The notes under the pieces: model-generated
What the model saw: only the letters and a program-made list of their open reading frames with translations
Databases searched by the model: none
Told to the model about the DNA's origin: nothing
Made by a program: the position numbers and the translations under genes
Origin: an uncultured Lachnospiraceae bacterium
GTDB taxonomy: Bacteria > Bacillota > Clostridia > Lachnospirales > Lachnospiraceae
Assembly (NCBI GenBank): GCA_902782715.1
Contig: CACZOG010000103.1
Span: 1-29,691 of the forward strand
Reading direction: 5' to 3'
Length of the DNA stretch: 29,691 bases
Part shown: one piece after another, positions 1 to 8,175 of the stretch
Layout: the number at the start of each line of letters is the position of its first letter
How positions within the stretch are numbered: the stretch's first letter is position 1

Positions 1-567
1 AAAGAAAATGTCCAGACCGAAAAAAGAGTACATTATGCCGACTCAATACTGGAAAATACGGCATACATGAACGGCATTATAAGCGACGTTCTTGAATTGT
101 CAAAAGTTGAGGACAGTAAAACAAAGGAAAGTTTTGAAAAACTGGATTTCTGTCAAATCGCAAAAGAAACCGGAGATCGTTACTCTCAGGCTATGAAAGA
201 TAAGAATCTAACGCTCGACATAAAGGGTTCATTCTTACGGAAAGCCAATAAAAAAGGGATTGAAAGAGTTCTGGATAACATCATCGGCAATGCGGTAAAA
301 TACACTTCCGAAGGCGGTACGATAAAGATATACGCCAAGGATACTCCTTTCAGCAGACATGCCATGATAATCGAGAATACGCCCATAGTTCCGCTTACGG
401 TCAAAACAGATACACTCTGGGAACCTTTCGTAAAAGATGATTCAAGCAGAAGCGAAAATAACGGCACGGGACTGGGTCTTTCAATAGTGAGAAATATACT
501 CTCAAGTTACGGCTTCAGAGCAAAAATAAAGTCTCAGAACAACGATTTTAAGATAATCATAAAGTAA
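1..567 (+). CDS. Sensor histidine kinase, C-terminal part (5' partial)
   Basis: The reading frame is open from base 1, so the gene begins upstream of the window; 188 residues are visible. The first ~40 residues look like the second helix of a HisKA dimerisation domain (ending LSKVEDSK); the phosphorylated His lies outside. The HATPase_c domain follows: an N box (RVLDNIIGNAVKYTSEGG), an F box (LWEPFVKDD) and a G2 loop (GTGLGLSIV). The usual DxGxG G1 box is not apparent; IIENTP stands there, as in some firmicute kinases. The protein would autophosphorylate and pass phosphate to a response regulator. Sensor domain and partner are not visible, so the signal is unknown. The gene ends at a hairpin terminator. 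Confidence 0.9.
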   Translation, partial: KENVQTEKRVHYADSILENTAYMNGIISDVLELSKVEDSKTKESFEKLDFCQIAKETGDRYSQAMKDKNLTLDIKGSFLRKANKKGIERVLDNIIGNAVKYTSEGGTIKIYAKDTPFSRHAMIIENTPIVPLTVKTDTLWEPFVKDDSSRSENNGTGLGLSIVRNILSSYGFRAKIKSQNNDFKIIIK

Positions 568-572
568 TCATA

Positions 573-611
573 AAAACCCTAATTGCCGATCAAAACAATT
601 GGGGTTTTCTT
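573..611. terminator. Hairpin terminator after the histidine kinase, possibly bidirectional
   Basis: A 12-bp stem (573-584 with 597-608, one G-T wobble) encloses a 12-base loop and is followed by TTTTCTT on the + strand. The left arm begins with an A run, which reads as T on the - strand, so it may also end the MATE operon that terminates at 717. The rest of 612-716 is AT-rich and shows nothing else recognisable. Confidence 0.75.
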
Positions 612-716
612 AAATGAATATTGATCAATTCTGCCTTCCTTAGCGGGTAATCTATTAAAATAAATGTTAATTCCTGATTTAACTTTTTGTGTGAATATCT
701 TGTTTGCAGGTGTTTT

Positions 717-2102
717 CTAATGACTCAGTTCTTCTGACACGAGATTTGAAATCCATATCTCTTTTTTGATCATAATGGATCCTATAAGTATTTTTAAGAA
801 GTCAAGAGACTGGATCGCAATATAGATACCAAGGATATTAAGGCCGGTATAATGTGACAGAATGTAAGCGCAGGTTGCACAAAACGTCCAGGAAAATACC
901 GAATCAAATATGAAGGTTATAAAGGTCTTTCCTCCCGAACGAATGGTAAAATACATTGCGTTCAGTGCTCCCTGCAGCGGGAAGAAACATGCCGTAACGA
1001 TGATAAACCTCGTTGCCATGTGTTTAGCCGACTCCGTGGTATCATAAAGTGTCGGAAACCATCCAGACAGGGCAATAAGTATCACGGTCAGTATCATACA
1101 TACGCCGCCGGTAAACCACATAAGAACGATTGAACTGTCTTTCGCCTTCTTGAATTCTCCGGCTCCGAGCATCTGTCCGATCACTATTCCGACAGCATTT
1201 CCGAGAGCTATAAATACTACATTTAAAAGGTTGCATATCGCATTTGATATATTAAGGCCCGCTAAAACATCGAGTCCCCTTATCGAATAACACTGAGTCA
1301 TAAAGGCTATTGCCCCTGCCCATAGGAATTCGTTTAGCATAATGGGTAAGCTCTTTTTGAAAATGGGCCAGATGATCTTTGAATTAATCTTCAAGGTCTT
1401 ATAAATACCCTGCAGGAATTCATGTTTTTTACGTCTCAGGTGTGCCCATACAACAAGCACGCCGAATTCTGCCGCTCTCGCGATCACTGTGGCGATGGCA
1501 GCACCCTGAACACCGAGTTTCGGGAACCCGAATTTACCGAAAATCAGGAGATAGTTAAATAAAACATCCATCAGAACGGAAACTATCCCCGCGATCATGG
1601 GCTTGAAACTTTCATCCGTCTCACGCAGGCTTGTTGCATAAACCTGAGTGATCACTATAAAAGGAATTCCAGCAAGCATGATTCGCAGATAATCTTTGGC
1701 CAGTTTCAGAGTCAGAGCAGCATCTATTTCTTCAGACTGTCCTTTCATGTAAAGGCCGAGAAGGAAATCGTCAAGAGTGAAGAATACTGCGATTCCCACC
1801 AGTCCTATGATGATCGCGTACCACATTTTTATTCTGAAAACGTCCCTTACGCCGTCAAGGTCTCCGTTTCCGTAATACTGCGCGCCAAAAATACCGGGGC
1901 CGCTCAAAGCTCCGAACAATGCAAGCCAGAATACAAACATAAGCTGCCCCGCGATTGAAACTGCTACGATGGCTTCGGTTCCCTGACTTCCTACCATTAA
2001 GTTGTCAACAAGACCTACCGCATTGCTGATTCCGTTCTGGATCATTATCGGAATCGCCAGAAGCAGCGTCTTTTTAAATATCGATCTGTCTATGTTTTTC
2101 AT
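717..2102 (-). CDS. MATE family multidrug/metabolite efflux transporter
   Basis: The 461-residue protein has the size and hydrophobicity of the MATE family: about 12 membrane helices in two repeated halves, beginning KKTLLLAIPIMIQNGISNAVGLVDNLMVG, a typical MatE opening. The equivalent of the second repeat begins near residue 250 (KKSLPIMLNEFLWAGAIAFM). Such proteins export cationic drugs, dyes or metabolites using Na+ or H+ gradients; the substrate cannot be read from sequence. Its start lies nine bases after the mntP stop, and AGGAAC overlaps that TAG stop, so translation is probably coupled. It is the last gene of the HD-mntP-MATE trio. Confidence 0.93.
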   Translation of the reverse strand: MKNIDRSIFKKTLLLAIPIMIQNGISNAVGLVDNLMVGSQGTEAIVAVSIAGQLMFVFWLALFGALSGPGIFGAQYYGNGDLDGVRDVFRIKMWYAIIIGLVGIAVFFTLDDFLLGLYMKGQSEEIDAALTLKLAKDYLRIMLAGIPFIVITQVYATSLRETDESFKPMIAGIVSVLMDVLFNYLLIFGKFGFPKLGVQGAAIATVIARAAEFGVLVVWAHLRRKKHEFLQGIYKTLKINSKIIWPIFKKSLPIMLNEFLWAGAIAFMTQCYSIRGLDVLAGLNISNAICNLLNVVFIALGNAVGIVIGQMLGAGEFKKAKDSSIVLMWFTGGVCMILTVILIALSGWFPTLYDTTESAKHMATRFIIVTACFFPLQGALNAMYFTIRSGGKTFITFIFDSVFSWTFCATCAYILSHYTGLNILGIYIAIQSLDFLKILIGSIMIKKEIWISNLVSEELSH

Positions 2103-2111
2103 AATATGTTC

Positions 2112-2696
2112 CTAAAAGAATGATGTAATAAAAATTTCCAGTCCTATGGCGATCAGTATGACACCGCCCACGATCTGAGCCTTATTTGTAAGTCTGCTTC
2201 CTATCTTTTTGCCTATAAGAAGTCCCAGAAGACTTATCGCAAATGTCATGATTCCTATGATGCTTACGCTTATCACAACCTGCAGCAGATTATATTCCGC
2301 AGTTGTAAAACCAACCGATAATGCATCTATCGAAACCGCAACACCCTGCAGGATGATCGTTTTGAATCCAAGCGAACTTACCGCATTTTCCTCTTCCTTT
2401 GCCTTTACTCCTTCGATGATCATTTTGATCCCGAGGTATAAAAGCAGTCCGAGTGCGATCCACGGAACCGCTTTTTCAAAAGCTTTCAGTAAAACGACAA
2501 GAGTATGAACGCAGATCCATCCAATAAAAGGGAAAAGTGCCTGAAAGCCTCCGAATACCGATGCTATGGCAAGAGACTTCTTTTTCGCGACATTTGCATC
2601 TTTTAATCCGTCGGCAACCGATACCGAAAAAGCATCCATAGCAAGTGCAAATCCCAGAAATATGCTGTTTAAAAAGAATACTATTCCAAGCTGCAT
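2112..2696 (-). CDS. mntP: Manganese efflux pump MntP
   Basis: This 194-residue inner-membrane protein has about six helices in two related halves. Each carries the family's Asp-containing signature: AMDAFSVSVADG near residue 20 and SIDALSVGF near residue 123. MntP exports Mn2+ and protects against manganese excess. The length is typical. An AGGAGG lies seven bases before the ATG and shares bases with the TAG stop of the upstream HD gene, so the two are probably coupled. A Mn-sensing yybP-ykoY riboswitch often precedes mntP; there is no room for one in this 11-base gap, so control would have to act on the operon's own promoter. Confidence 0.93.
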   Translation of the reverse strand: MQLGIVFFLNSIFLGFALAMDAFSVSVADGLKDANVAKKKSLAIASVFGGFQALFPFIGWICVHTLVVLLKAFEKAVPWIALGLLLYLGIKMIIEGVKAKEEENAVSSLGFKTIILQGVAVSIDALSVGFTTAEYNLLQVVISVSIIGIMTFAISLLGLLIGKKIGSRLTNKAQIVGGVILIAIGLEIFITSFF

Positions 2697-2707
2697 GGTT
2701 TATCCTC

Positions 2708-3295
2708 CTATTTCAAATGACCTGCTTCTTTATGATGCTTTATTATCTCATCGGTTTTTTCATACAGTAATTCCGATCCGAGTTTCGTTGTCCCCTGACG
2801 GCCATAAACCTTCTCGGCCGATACGCCGTGCGATTCCCAGTCGTTTCCGTCATTCGAATTGTTTAAAAGAAGAGGCTGGAAATTATCCATAGCCCTGGCA
2901 AATCTCGCCTCGGGTGTCTCATTGGCTTCAAACTCGTCAAACAGAGCAGTGAGTTCTTCTTTCTGATCTTCGGGAAGAAGCGAGAATATCCTTTCTTTTG
3001 CCGCTTCCTCTCTCGCAGCCTGACTCTTCTTTGCCTCCTCATCGTAACAGTATGTGTCTCCGGCATCTATTTCTACGACATCATGAATAAGACACATGAT
3101 CATAACCTTGCAGATATCGATATCTTCATTTGAATACTCTTTTAGAAGATATGCCATAACAGCCATATGCCACGCATGTTCCGCATCATTTTCACGACGC
3201 CCGTGGTCGGTTAAATGAGTCTGTCTGAGGATGTTCTTTTCCTTGTCAAGTTCGAGAATAAACTCAATCTGTTTTTCAAGTCTTTCGTTTTTCAT
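2708..3295 (-). CDS. HD-domain phosphohydrolase, YfbR/HDDC2-like 5'-nucleotidase
   Basis: The 195-residue protein carries the HD metal-binding motif of the HD_3 group: His40 (in ENDAEHAWHMAVM), His71-Asp72 (MCLIHDVVEIDAGD) and a later Asp in RAMDNFQPLLL. Relatives such as E. coli YfbR remove the 5' phosphate from deoxynucleoside monophosphates using a divalent metal, often Co2+ or Mn2+. Substrate is not proven here. The ATG at 3295 is chosen because GGAGAGG lies just upstream; a longer frame starting with TTG at 3319 would begin within the tail of the guaB terminator and has no ribosome site. It heads a trio with mntP and a MATE transporter. Confidence 0.85.
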   Translation of the reverse strand: MKNERLEKQIEFILELDKEKNILRQTHLTDHGRRENDAEHAWHMAVMAYLLKEYSNEDIDICKVMIMCLIHDVVEIDAGDTYCYDEEAKKSQAAREEAAKERIFSLLPEDQKEELTALFDEFEANETPEARFARAMDNFQPLLLNNSNDGNDWESHGVSAEKVYGRQGTTKLGSELLYEKTDEIIKHHKEAGHLK

Positions 3296-3312
3296 GATTA
3301 ACCTCTCCATAT

Positions 3313-3352
3313 AAATCAAACGGTGCCGGACATTCTGTTGATGCCCGACACC
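3313..3352 (-). terminator. Hairpin terminator after guaB (REP-like palindrome)
   Basis: On the - strand a 12-bp stem (3341-3352 with 3322-3333, two G-U pairs) closes a 7-base loop and is followed by GTTTGATTTATA. It sits ten bases past the guaB stop. The arm GGTGTCGGGCAT recurs in the hairpin at 16636-16663. Confidence 0.7.
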
Positions 3353-3361
3353 TTATTATCT

Positions 3362-4816
3362 TTACATTCCCGAAGAATAGTTGGGTGCTTCTTTAGTAAT
3401 GTGTATATCGTGAGGATGACTCTCTTTTAATGATGCTGCGGAAATCTTAACAAATCTTCCGTTTGTCTTAAGCTCTTCGATGGTAGGTGTTCCGCAGTAT
3501 CCCATTCCGCTTCTTAAACCGCCGATAAGCTGGAATACCGTGTCTTCAAGGCTTCCCTTGTAAGCAACTCTTCCTTCAACGCCTTCCGGAACAAGTTTCT
3601 TTGCATCCATCTGGAAGTATCTGTCTTTGGATCCGTTCTCCATTGCTGCGATGGAACCCATGCCTCTGTAGACTTTGAATTTTCTTCCCTGGAAGATCTC
3701 GAAGTCTCCGGGCGCTTCGTCACATCCCGCAAACATTGAACCCATCATGCAGACATTTGCACCTGCGGCGATCGCCTTGGTCATATCTCCCGAATACTTG
3801 ATGCCTCCGTCGGCTATAATGGGAATACCGTATTCTTTTGCAACATCGTAGCAGTCCATGATCGCTGTGATCTGAGGAACACCGATACCTGATACAACAC
3901 GTGTCGTACAGATGGATCCGGGTCCGATACCAACCTTAACGCAATCCGCACCCGCTTCGATCAAAGCCTTGCAGGCCTCACCTGTAGCAACATTTCCCGC
4001 GATAACCTGAAGTTCGGGATAATTCTCTTTGATCATTCTTAAGCATTTAAGAACGTTCTCTGAATGTCCGTGTGCGGAATCAAGTACTACAACGTCTACC
4101 TTTGCGCTTACAAGCTCTTTAACTCTGTCGAGTACGTTTGCCGTAATTCCTACGCCTGCGCCGCAAAGAAGTCTTCCCTGAGCATCTTTTGCCGAAAGAG
4201 GATATTTAATTGTTTTTTCGATATCTTTTATGGTAATGAGTCCGACAAGATTGTAATTGTCATCTACGATAGGAAGTTTTTCCTTACGTGCCTTGGCCAG
4301 GATGTTCTTCGCTTCTTCAAGAGTGATTCCTTCCTTGGCTGTGACAAGGCCTTCGCTTGTCATAGACTCCTTGATCTTCTTTGTCATGTCGGTTTCGAAC
4401 TTAAGATCACGGTTAGTGATGATACCGACAAGTTTTTTATTTTCAGTAACAGGTACACCTGATATTTTAAATTTTGCCATTAACGCGTCCGCGTCAGCTA
4501 ACGTATGCTCCGGTGATAGTGAAAAAGGATCGGTGATAACGCCGTTTTCAGACCTTTTTACCTTGTCAACCTCTTCTGCCTGCTGTTCAATGGACATGTT
4601 TTTGTGGATGACGCCGATTCCGCCCTGACGTGCCATGGCGATTGCCATTCTGCTTTCGGTAACGGTATCCATTCCTGCACTCATCATGGGAATATTAAGT
4701 TTGATGGTCTTGGTAAGATGCGTAGTTATGTCAACCTGGTTGGGTATAACCTGTGAATAACCCGGAATCAGTAAGACATCATCAAAAGTAATTCCTTCCT
4801 TGACAATTGTACCCAT
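3362..4816 (-). CDS. guaB: Inosine-5'-monophosphate dehydrogenase
   Basis: The 484-residue enzyme oxidises IMP to XMP with NAD+, the committed step of guanine nucleotide synthesis. The barrel opens with ITFDDVLLIPGYS. Two CBS domains occupy roughly residues 95-205. The catalytic cysteine loop GIGPGSICTTRVVSG is near residue 300 and is complete; GGIKYSGDMTKAIAAGA, the phosphate-binding segment, and the mobile flap follow. Length matches bacterial IMPDHs. AAGGAGG lies eight bases before the ATG. It follows the DUF6106-type gene by 46 bases and ends at a hairpin terminator, so it is likely transcribed with that upstream gene or from a promoter in the gap. Confidence 0.98.
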   Translation of the reverse strand: MGTIVKEGITFDDVLLIPGYSQVIPNQVDITTHLTKTIKLNIPMMSAGMDTVTESRMAIAMARQGGIGVIHKNMSIEQQAEEVDKVKRSENGVITDPFSLSPEHTLADADALMAKFKISGVPVTENKKLVGIITNRDLKFETDMTKKIKESMTSEGLVTAKEGITLEEAKNILAKARKEKLPIVDDNYNLVGLITIKDIEKTIKYPLSAKDAQGRLLCGAGVGITANVLDRVKELVSAKVDVVVLDSAHGHSENVLKCLRMIKENYPELQVIAGNVATGEACKALIEAGADCVKVGIGPGSICTTRVVSGIGVPQITAIMDCYDVAKEYGIPIIADGGIKYSGDMTKAIAAGANVCMMGSMFAGCDEAPGDFEIFQGRKFKVYRGMGSIAAMENGSKDRYFQMDAKKLVPEGVEGRVAYKGSLEDTVFQLIGGLRSGMGYCGTPTIEELKTNGRFVKISAASLKESHPHDIHITKEAPNYSSGM

Positions 4817-4862
4817 TACTTTTCCTCCTTATATTTATTTATATAATTTTTTACCTTCACGA

Positions 4863-5372
4863 CTAATTCTTCTTAACCTTGTTAGGCCAGAACCTGACTA
4901 TCGGTGTAAGGAAATCATCATTTAGAGAAAGGTATATCTTTCTGCTGCCGTCATACCACATCTCATATACCCTGGTATTCTCATCGTCTTCTCCGACCGA
5001 GTAGTCGCAGGTCGCTGCGGATCTGTTGGCAAAGCCCCTTAAGGCATCGCTTCCCTTGACCGCAAGGATCTCCATTTTGTTTAGATCAAGAGTGTCAACC
5101 TGTTTTCTGTTGTTAAGATTATATATTCTGTCTATTCTTATTTCTTTGTCAAGATATGTATATTCATATTCAACTGACATTTTTCTGAAGTAAAGAACGA
5201 ACGAGAGGATTCCGCATACAATGATCACGGCGATAAAAATAATAAAAAAGGGCCTCATCAAGATTGCACCGACAAGCGCAAGCGCAGCGACAACCAACAA
5301 TGCGTACCCCACTATCTTATTAGTCATATTTTCCCGTTGCTTGATAAGCAATTCCTTCATTGTATCGCTCAT
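4863..5372 (-). CDS. DUF6106-like two-helix membrane protein
   Basis: The 169-residue protein has a short cytoplasmic N terminus, two adjacent membrane helices (about residues 19-62) and a soluble C-terminal domain starting VEYEYTYLDKEIRIDRIYN. This layout, with the YEYxYLDKE strand, resembles the uncharacterised DUF6106 family of Clostridia; the assignment is from memory. No function is known. ATG 5372 is preferred over GTG 5378 because the GTG forms part of the ribosome site AGAGGTG. A sigma-A promoter lies upstream, and guaB follows 46 bases downstream, so the two may share a transcript. Confidence 0.75.
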   Translation of the reverse strand: MSDTMKELLIKQRENMTNKIVGYALLVVAALALVGAILMRPFFIIFIAVIIVCGILSFVLYFRKMSVEYEYTYLDKEIRIDRIYNLNNRKQVDTLDLNKMEILAVKGSDALRGFANRSAATCDYSVGEDDENTRVYEMWYDGSRKIYLSLNDDFLTPIVRFWPNKVKKN

Positions 5373-5426
5373 TTTCACCTCTTAGAAATGACTTTTTTTG
5401 TCCACTAAAATTAAAATATTGTATCT

Positions 5427-5455
5427 ATTCTATAATATTTGAAATTTTCTTTCAA
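5427..5455 (-). promoter_or_regulatory. Sigma-A promoter for the DUF6106-guaB transcript
   Basis: On the - strand the -35 TTGAAA (5450-5455) and -10 TAGAAT (5427-5432) are separated by 17 bases. The spacing is ideal and each box differs by one base from consensus. The predicted leader is about 50 bases. Confidence 0.6.
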
Positions 5456-5501
5456 GCCCCATATTGCTTTTTATTTATAAACTTTTTAAAATAATATTGT
5501 T

Positions 5502-6995
5502 ATGCTTTTCAATTCCTATATTTTCATCCTAATTTTCATACCTTTGTGCCTGCTCGGATACTTTATATTAAACAGTTTTAAGCAGTATTTACCCGCGCAG
5601 TGCTTTCTTTTGGGAATGTCTTTGTGGTTCTACGGATATTTCAATTATAAGTATCTGGCCATCATTATCATAAGCATATTTGCCAACTACGGCTTGTACT
5701 ATTATATAGGAAAGTTTAAGAACACCCAAAAAGCAAAGATCTTTATGATACTCGGAGTCGTTTTCAATCTCGCGATCCTGGGCTTCTTTAAATATACCGA
5801 TTTCTTCATCGATACGGTCAATCATGTTTTCAAGAGCAATATTCCTCTTTTACATATTCTGCTGCCGCTCGGCATCAGTTTCTTTACGTTCCAGCAGATC
5901 TCTTTTATCATCGATACTTACAAGGGAGAAGTTGATAAATACAATTTCATTCACTACGCTTCTTTCGTTGCATTTTTCCCTCAGCTTATCGCAGGACCGA
6001 TCGTTACACACGACGAGCTTATCGGACAGTTTCGCGATGAATCCAAAAAGAAAATCGATTTTGACAACCTGACCAGGGGAATTTTCATGTTCACCATCGG
6101 TCTTTCAAAGAAGGTTCTTATAGCGGATGTATTCGGAAGCATAGTAAGTTACGGATATGTGGCTCCCGAACGTCTTACGACTATATCCGCATGGATCGTT
6201 ATCCTTTCGTACACTTTCCAGATCTATTTCGATTTCTCCGGATACTGCGATATGGCGATCGGACTTGCGAAGATGTTTAACATCGATATCCCTCTTAACT
6301 TCAATTCGCCGTACAAGTCAGTAACGATCACCGAGTTCTGGGACAGATGGCACATGACGCTTACCCGCTTCTTTACAAGGTATGTATATATTCCTTTGGG
6401 CGGTAACAGAAAAGGAAAGGTTCGTACATATATCAATGTATTCATCGTTTTCTTATTAAGCGGCTTCTGGCACGGAGCAGGCTGGACTTTCATCCTCTGG
6501 GGCGTAATGCATGGTATTTTTGTAATTGTGACCAGAATGATTAAAGATATTATCGGCGAAAAAGAATTGCCCAAAGCGGTCAAGATCATCGGCAGTGCAT
6601 TCTCATGGATCATTACATTTATATTCGTTAATTTATCGTGGGTGTTCTTCAGAGCCGAGAGCATTTCAAATGCACTCTTTGTTTTAAAGAAGGCTTTCAC
6701 ATTTAATGTGGGTTCGGCAGGCTTACAGGTCGATCCGATCATCCACGGTGCTTTCAAGACACCCGAATTTGCGGAATTCCTTGCTCTTACCGATCTGGAT
6801 GCCATATTCCCGAATATTTTAACCTGGGGATTCCTTATAGTATCATTTGTTATAGTGGCTTTCCTTCCGAATTCGAAGAAGCTTATGGATAAATTTAAAC
6901 CCAATGCGCTCACGCTTATATTTACGATATTTTTATTCGTCTGGAGTTTCCTGTCCATAAGCGGAGTAAGTACATTCCTGTATTTTAACTTTTAA
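5502..6995 (+). CDS. MBOAT family membrane O-acyltransferase (AlgI/DltB-like)
   Basis: The 497-residue protein has about 11 membrane helices and the MBOAT signatures: SFFTFQQISFIID near 126-138, FWDRWHMTLTRFF near 279-291, and FWHGAGWTFILWG with the likely catalytic His324. AlgI/DltB-type enzymes move an acetyl or other acyl group across the membrane for attachment to surface polymers. The gene after it encodes an SGNH-type extracytoplasmic partner, the usual arrangement for such systems. The start MLFNSYIFI is typical for the family, yet no Shine-Dalgarno sequence precedes the ATG (TAATATTGTT). No dlt genes are present, so the target polymer is unknown; the polysaccharide made from genes at 15-23 kb is one possibility. 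Confidence 0.93.
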   Translation: MLFNSYIFILIFIPLCLLGYFILNSFKQYLPAQCFLLGMSLWFYGYFNYKYLAIIIISIFANYGLYYYIGKFKNTQKAKIFMILGVVFNLAILGFFKYTDFFIDTVNHVFKSNIPLLHILLPLGISFFTFQQISFIIDTYKGEVDKYNFIHYASFVAFFPQLIAGPIVTHDELIGQFRDESKKKIDFDNLTRGIFMFTIGLSKKVLIADVFGSIVSYGYVAPERLTTISAWIVILSYTFQIYFDFSGYCDMAIGLAKMFNIDIPLNFNSPYKSVTITEFWDRWHMTLTRFFTRYVYIPLGGNRKGKVRTYINVFIVFLLSGFWHGAGWTFILWGVMHGIFVIVTRMIKDIIGEKELPKAVKIIGSAFSWIITFIFVNLSWVFFRAESISNALFVLKKAFTFNVGSAGLQVDPIIHGAFKTPEFAEFLALTDLDAIFPNILTWGFLIVSFVIVAFLPNSKKLMDKFKPNALTLIFTIFLFVWSFLSISGVSTFLYFNF

Positions 6996-7074
6996 GATCA
7001 CAGGAATAATGAATAAACGCGTTTGAATCATCATACACATGGATTTTAGTATAAAAAATCATCAGGATTAGGAA

Positions 7075-8139
7075 ATGAAAAAAAGCAAAGCATTTCTCAT
7101 CATTTTCATAGCAGCAGTTTTAATTATAGTATCGCTTCCCGCGGCACTTGTTGTTTACGTGGATCCGTATTTCCATTATCATAAACCTCTTGAAGGAAAG
7201 AATTACATTTTAAGAGACCAGCGTTATCTTAACGACGGAATCGTCAAGAATTTCGATTACGATGCGATGATCACCGGAAGTTCAATGACCGAATGTTTCA
7301 GACCGTCCGTAATGGATTCGCTCTGGGGCACAACGGGTATCAAGGTTCCTTTCTCCGGAGGAAGCTTCCTTGAAGTCGGCGATCTTACAAGAACGGCATG
7401 CGAGGCAAATCCCGGCCTTAAAATGGTCATTCGCGGAATTGACTGCAACCGTTTCTTTAATAAAAAAGATGAGCGCGATTATGATGCGGATTCCTATCCC
7501 ACTTACCTTTATGATAACAATATCTTAAACGACACCAAGTATGTATTCAGCAAAAATGCGATAGTCGAAGCAGCCCTTATTCTCATCCAGAGAGGCGAGG
7601 CTTCGCATTACTCTTCTTTTGACACATATTCAAACTGGAGCGGTGACTTCAGATTCGGAAAAGATGAGGTACTTAAGTCCTATTCCAGAGAGGCCGTTAT
7701 ACCCGCAGAATCCCAGCTTCCCCTTACCGATGAAGAGAAGCATATCATGTATGAAAACATTACAGCAAACGTTACCGACATCGCAGACGAATATCCCAAT
7801 GTCGAATTCTATCTTTACTACACGCCTTACAGCATTTATTACATCGATTACTACAAAAGACTCGGTGAGCTTGATAAACAAATAGAAGCAGAGAAGTATA
7901 TCACTTCCCTGCTCCTTGAGCATGAAAACATTCATGTATATTCATTCTATATGCAGCATGAACTGATCGAAGACCTTGATAACTACAAAGACCTTGCACA
8001 CCATGGTCAGAATGCATCCGATCAGATCCTTAACTGGATAAAAGACGGAACCGGCGAACTTACAGAAGATAATTACGAAGCATATTACGATGAACTTCGC
8101 GATTACTATTTCTCATTTGATTACGATTCGGTATTCTGA
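7075..8139 (+). CDS. SGNH/DltD-like extracytoplasmic partner of the MBOAT acyltransferase
   Basis: The 354-residue protein has one N-terminal membrane anchor (about residues 6-28) and then a secreted domain. ITGSSMTE (nucleophile Ser69 or Ser70) matches the first SGNH block, and DLAHHG (Asp306, His309/310) matches the last, giving the expected Ser-Asp-His set. Proteins of this sort (AlgJ/AlgX, PatB, DltD) sit beside MBOAT genes and carry out or assist final acyl transfer to a surface glycan. A gap of 79 bases separates the two genes with no terminator, so they are probably one operon. AGGATTAGG precedes the ATG. The exact family is not certain, because overall similarity to DltD was judged only by motifs and context. 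Confidence 0.8.
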   Translation: MKKSKAFLIIFIAAVLIIVSLPAALVVYVDPYFHYHKPLEGKNYILRDQRYLNDGIVKNFDYDAMITGSSMTECFRPSVMDSLWGTTGIKVPFSGGSFLEVGDLTRTACEANPGLKMVIRGIDCNRFFNKKDERDYDADSYPTYLYDNNILNDTKYVFSKNAIVEAALILIQRGEASHYSSFDTYSNWSGDFRFGKDEVLKSYSREAVIPAESQLPLTDEEKHIMYENITANVTDIADEYPNVEFYLYYTPYSIYYIDYYKRLGELDKQIEAEKYITSLLLEHENIHVYSFYMQHELIEDLDNYKDLAHHGQNASDQILNWIKDGTGELTEDNYEAYYDELRDYYFSFDYDSVF

Positions 8140-8175
8140 TCCGTATTTCTTTTAAGTGTCCGCGCTTTATTTCTT

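Noticed and set aside
2697..2707. yybP-ykoY manganese riboswitch before mntP
   Set aside because: Only 11 bases separate mntP from the HD gene, which is too short, and no such fold was seen at the trio's start.
3296..3319. Extended N terminus of the HD protein from TTG 3319
   Set aside because: The TTG lies in the tail of the guaB terminator; GGAGAGG directly precedes ATG 3295.
4064..4462. 132-residue frame antisense to guaB
   Set aside because: Composition is that of a shadow frame (Cys/Tyr-rich), within a well-conserved enzyme gene.
5431..5436. TATAAT on the + strand as the MBOAT promoter
   Set aside because: No acceptable -35 at 16-18 bases, and the same bases belong to a better - strand promoter for the DUF6106 gene. 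It remains possible but unsupported.
6224..6958. 244-residue open frame antisense to the MBOAT gene
   Set aside because: No family motif, lies wholly within a gene with clear MBOAT signatures, and lacks promoter or ribosome site.
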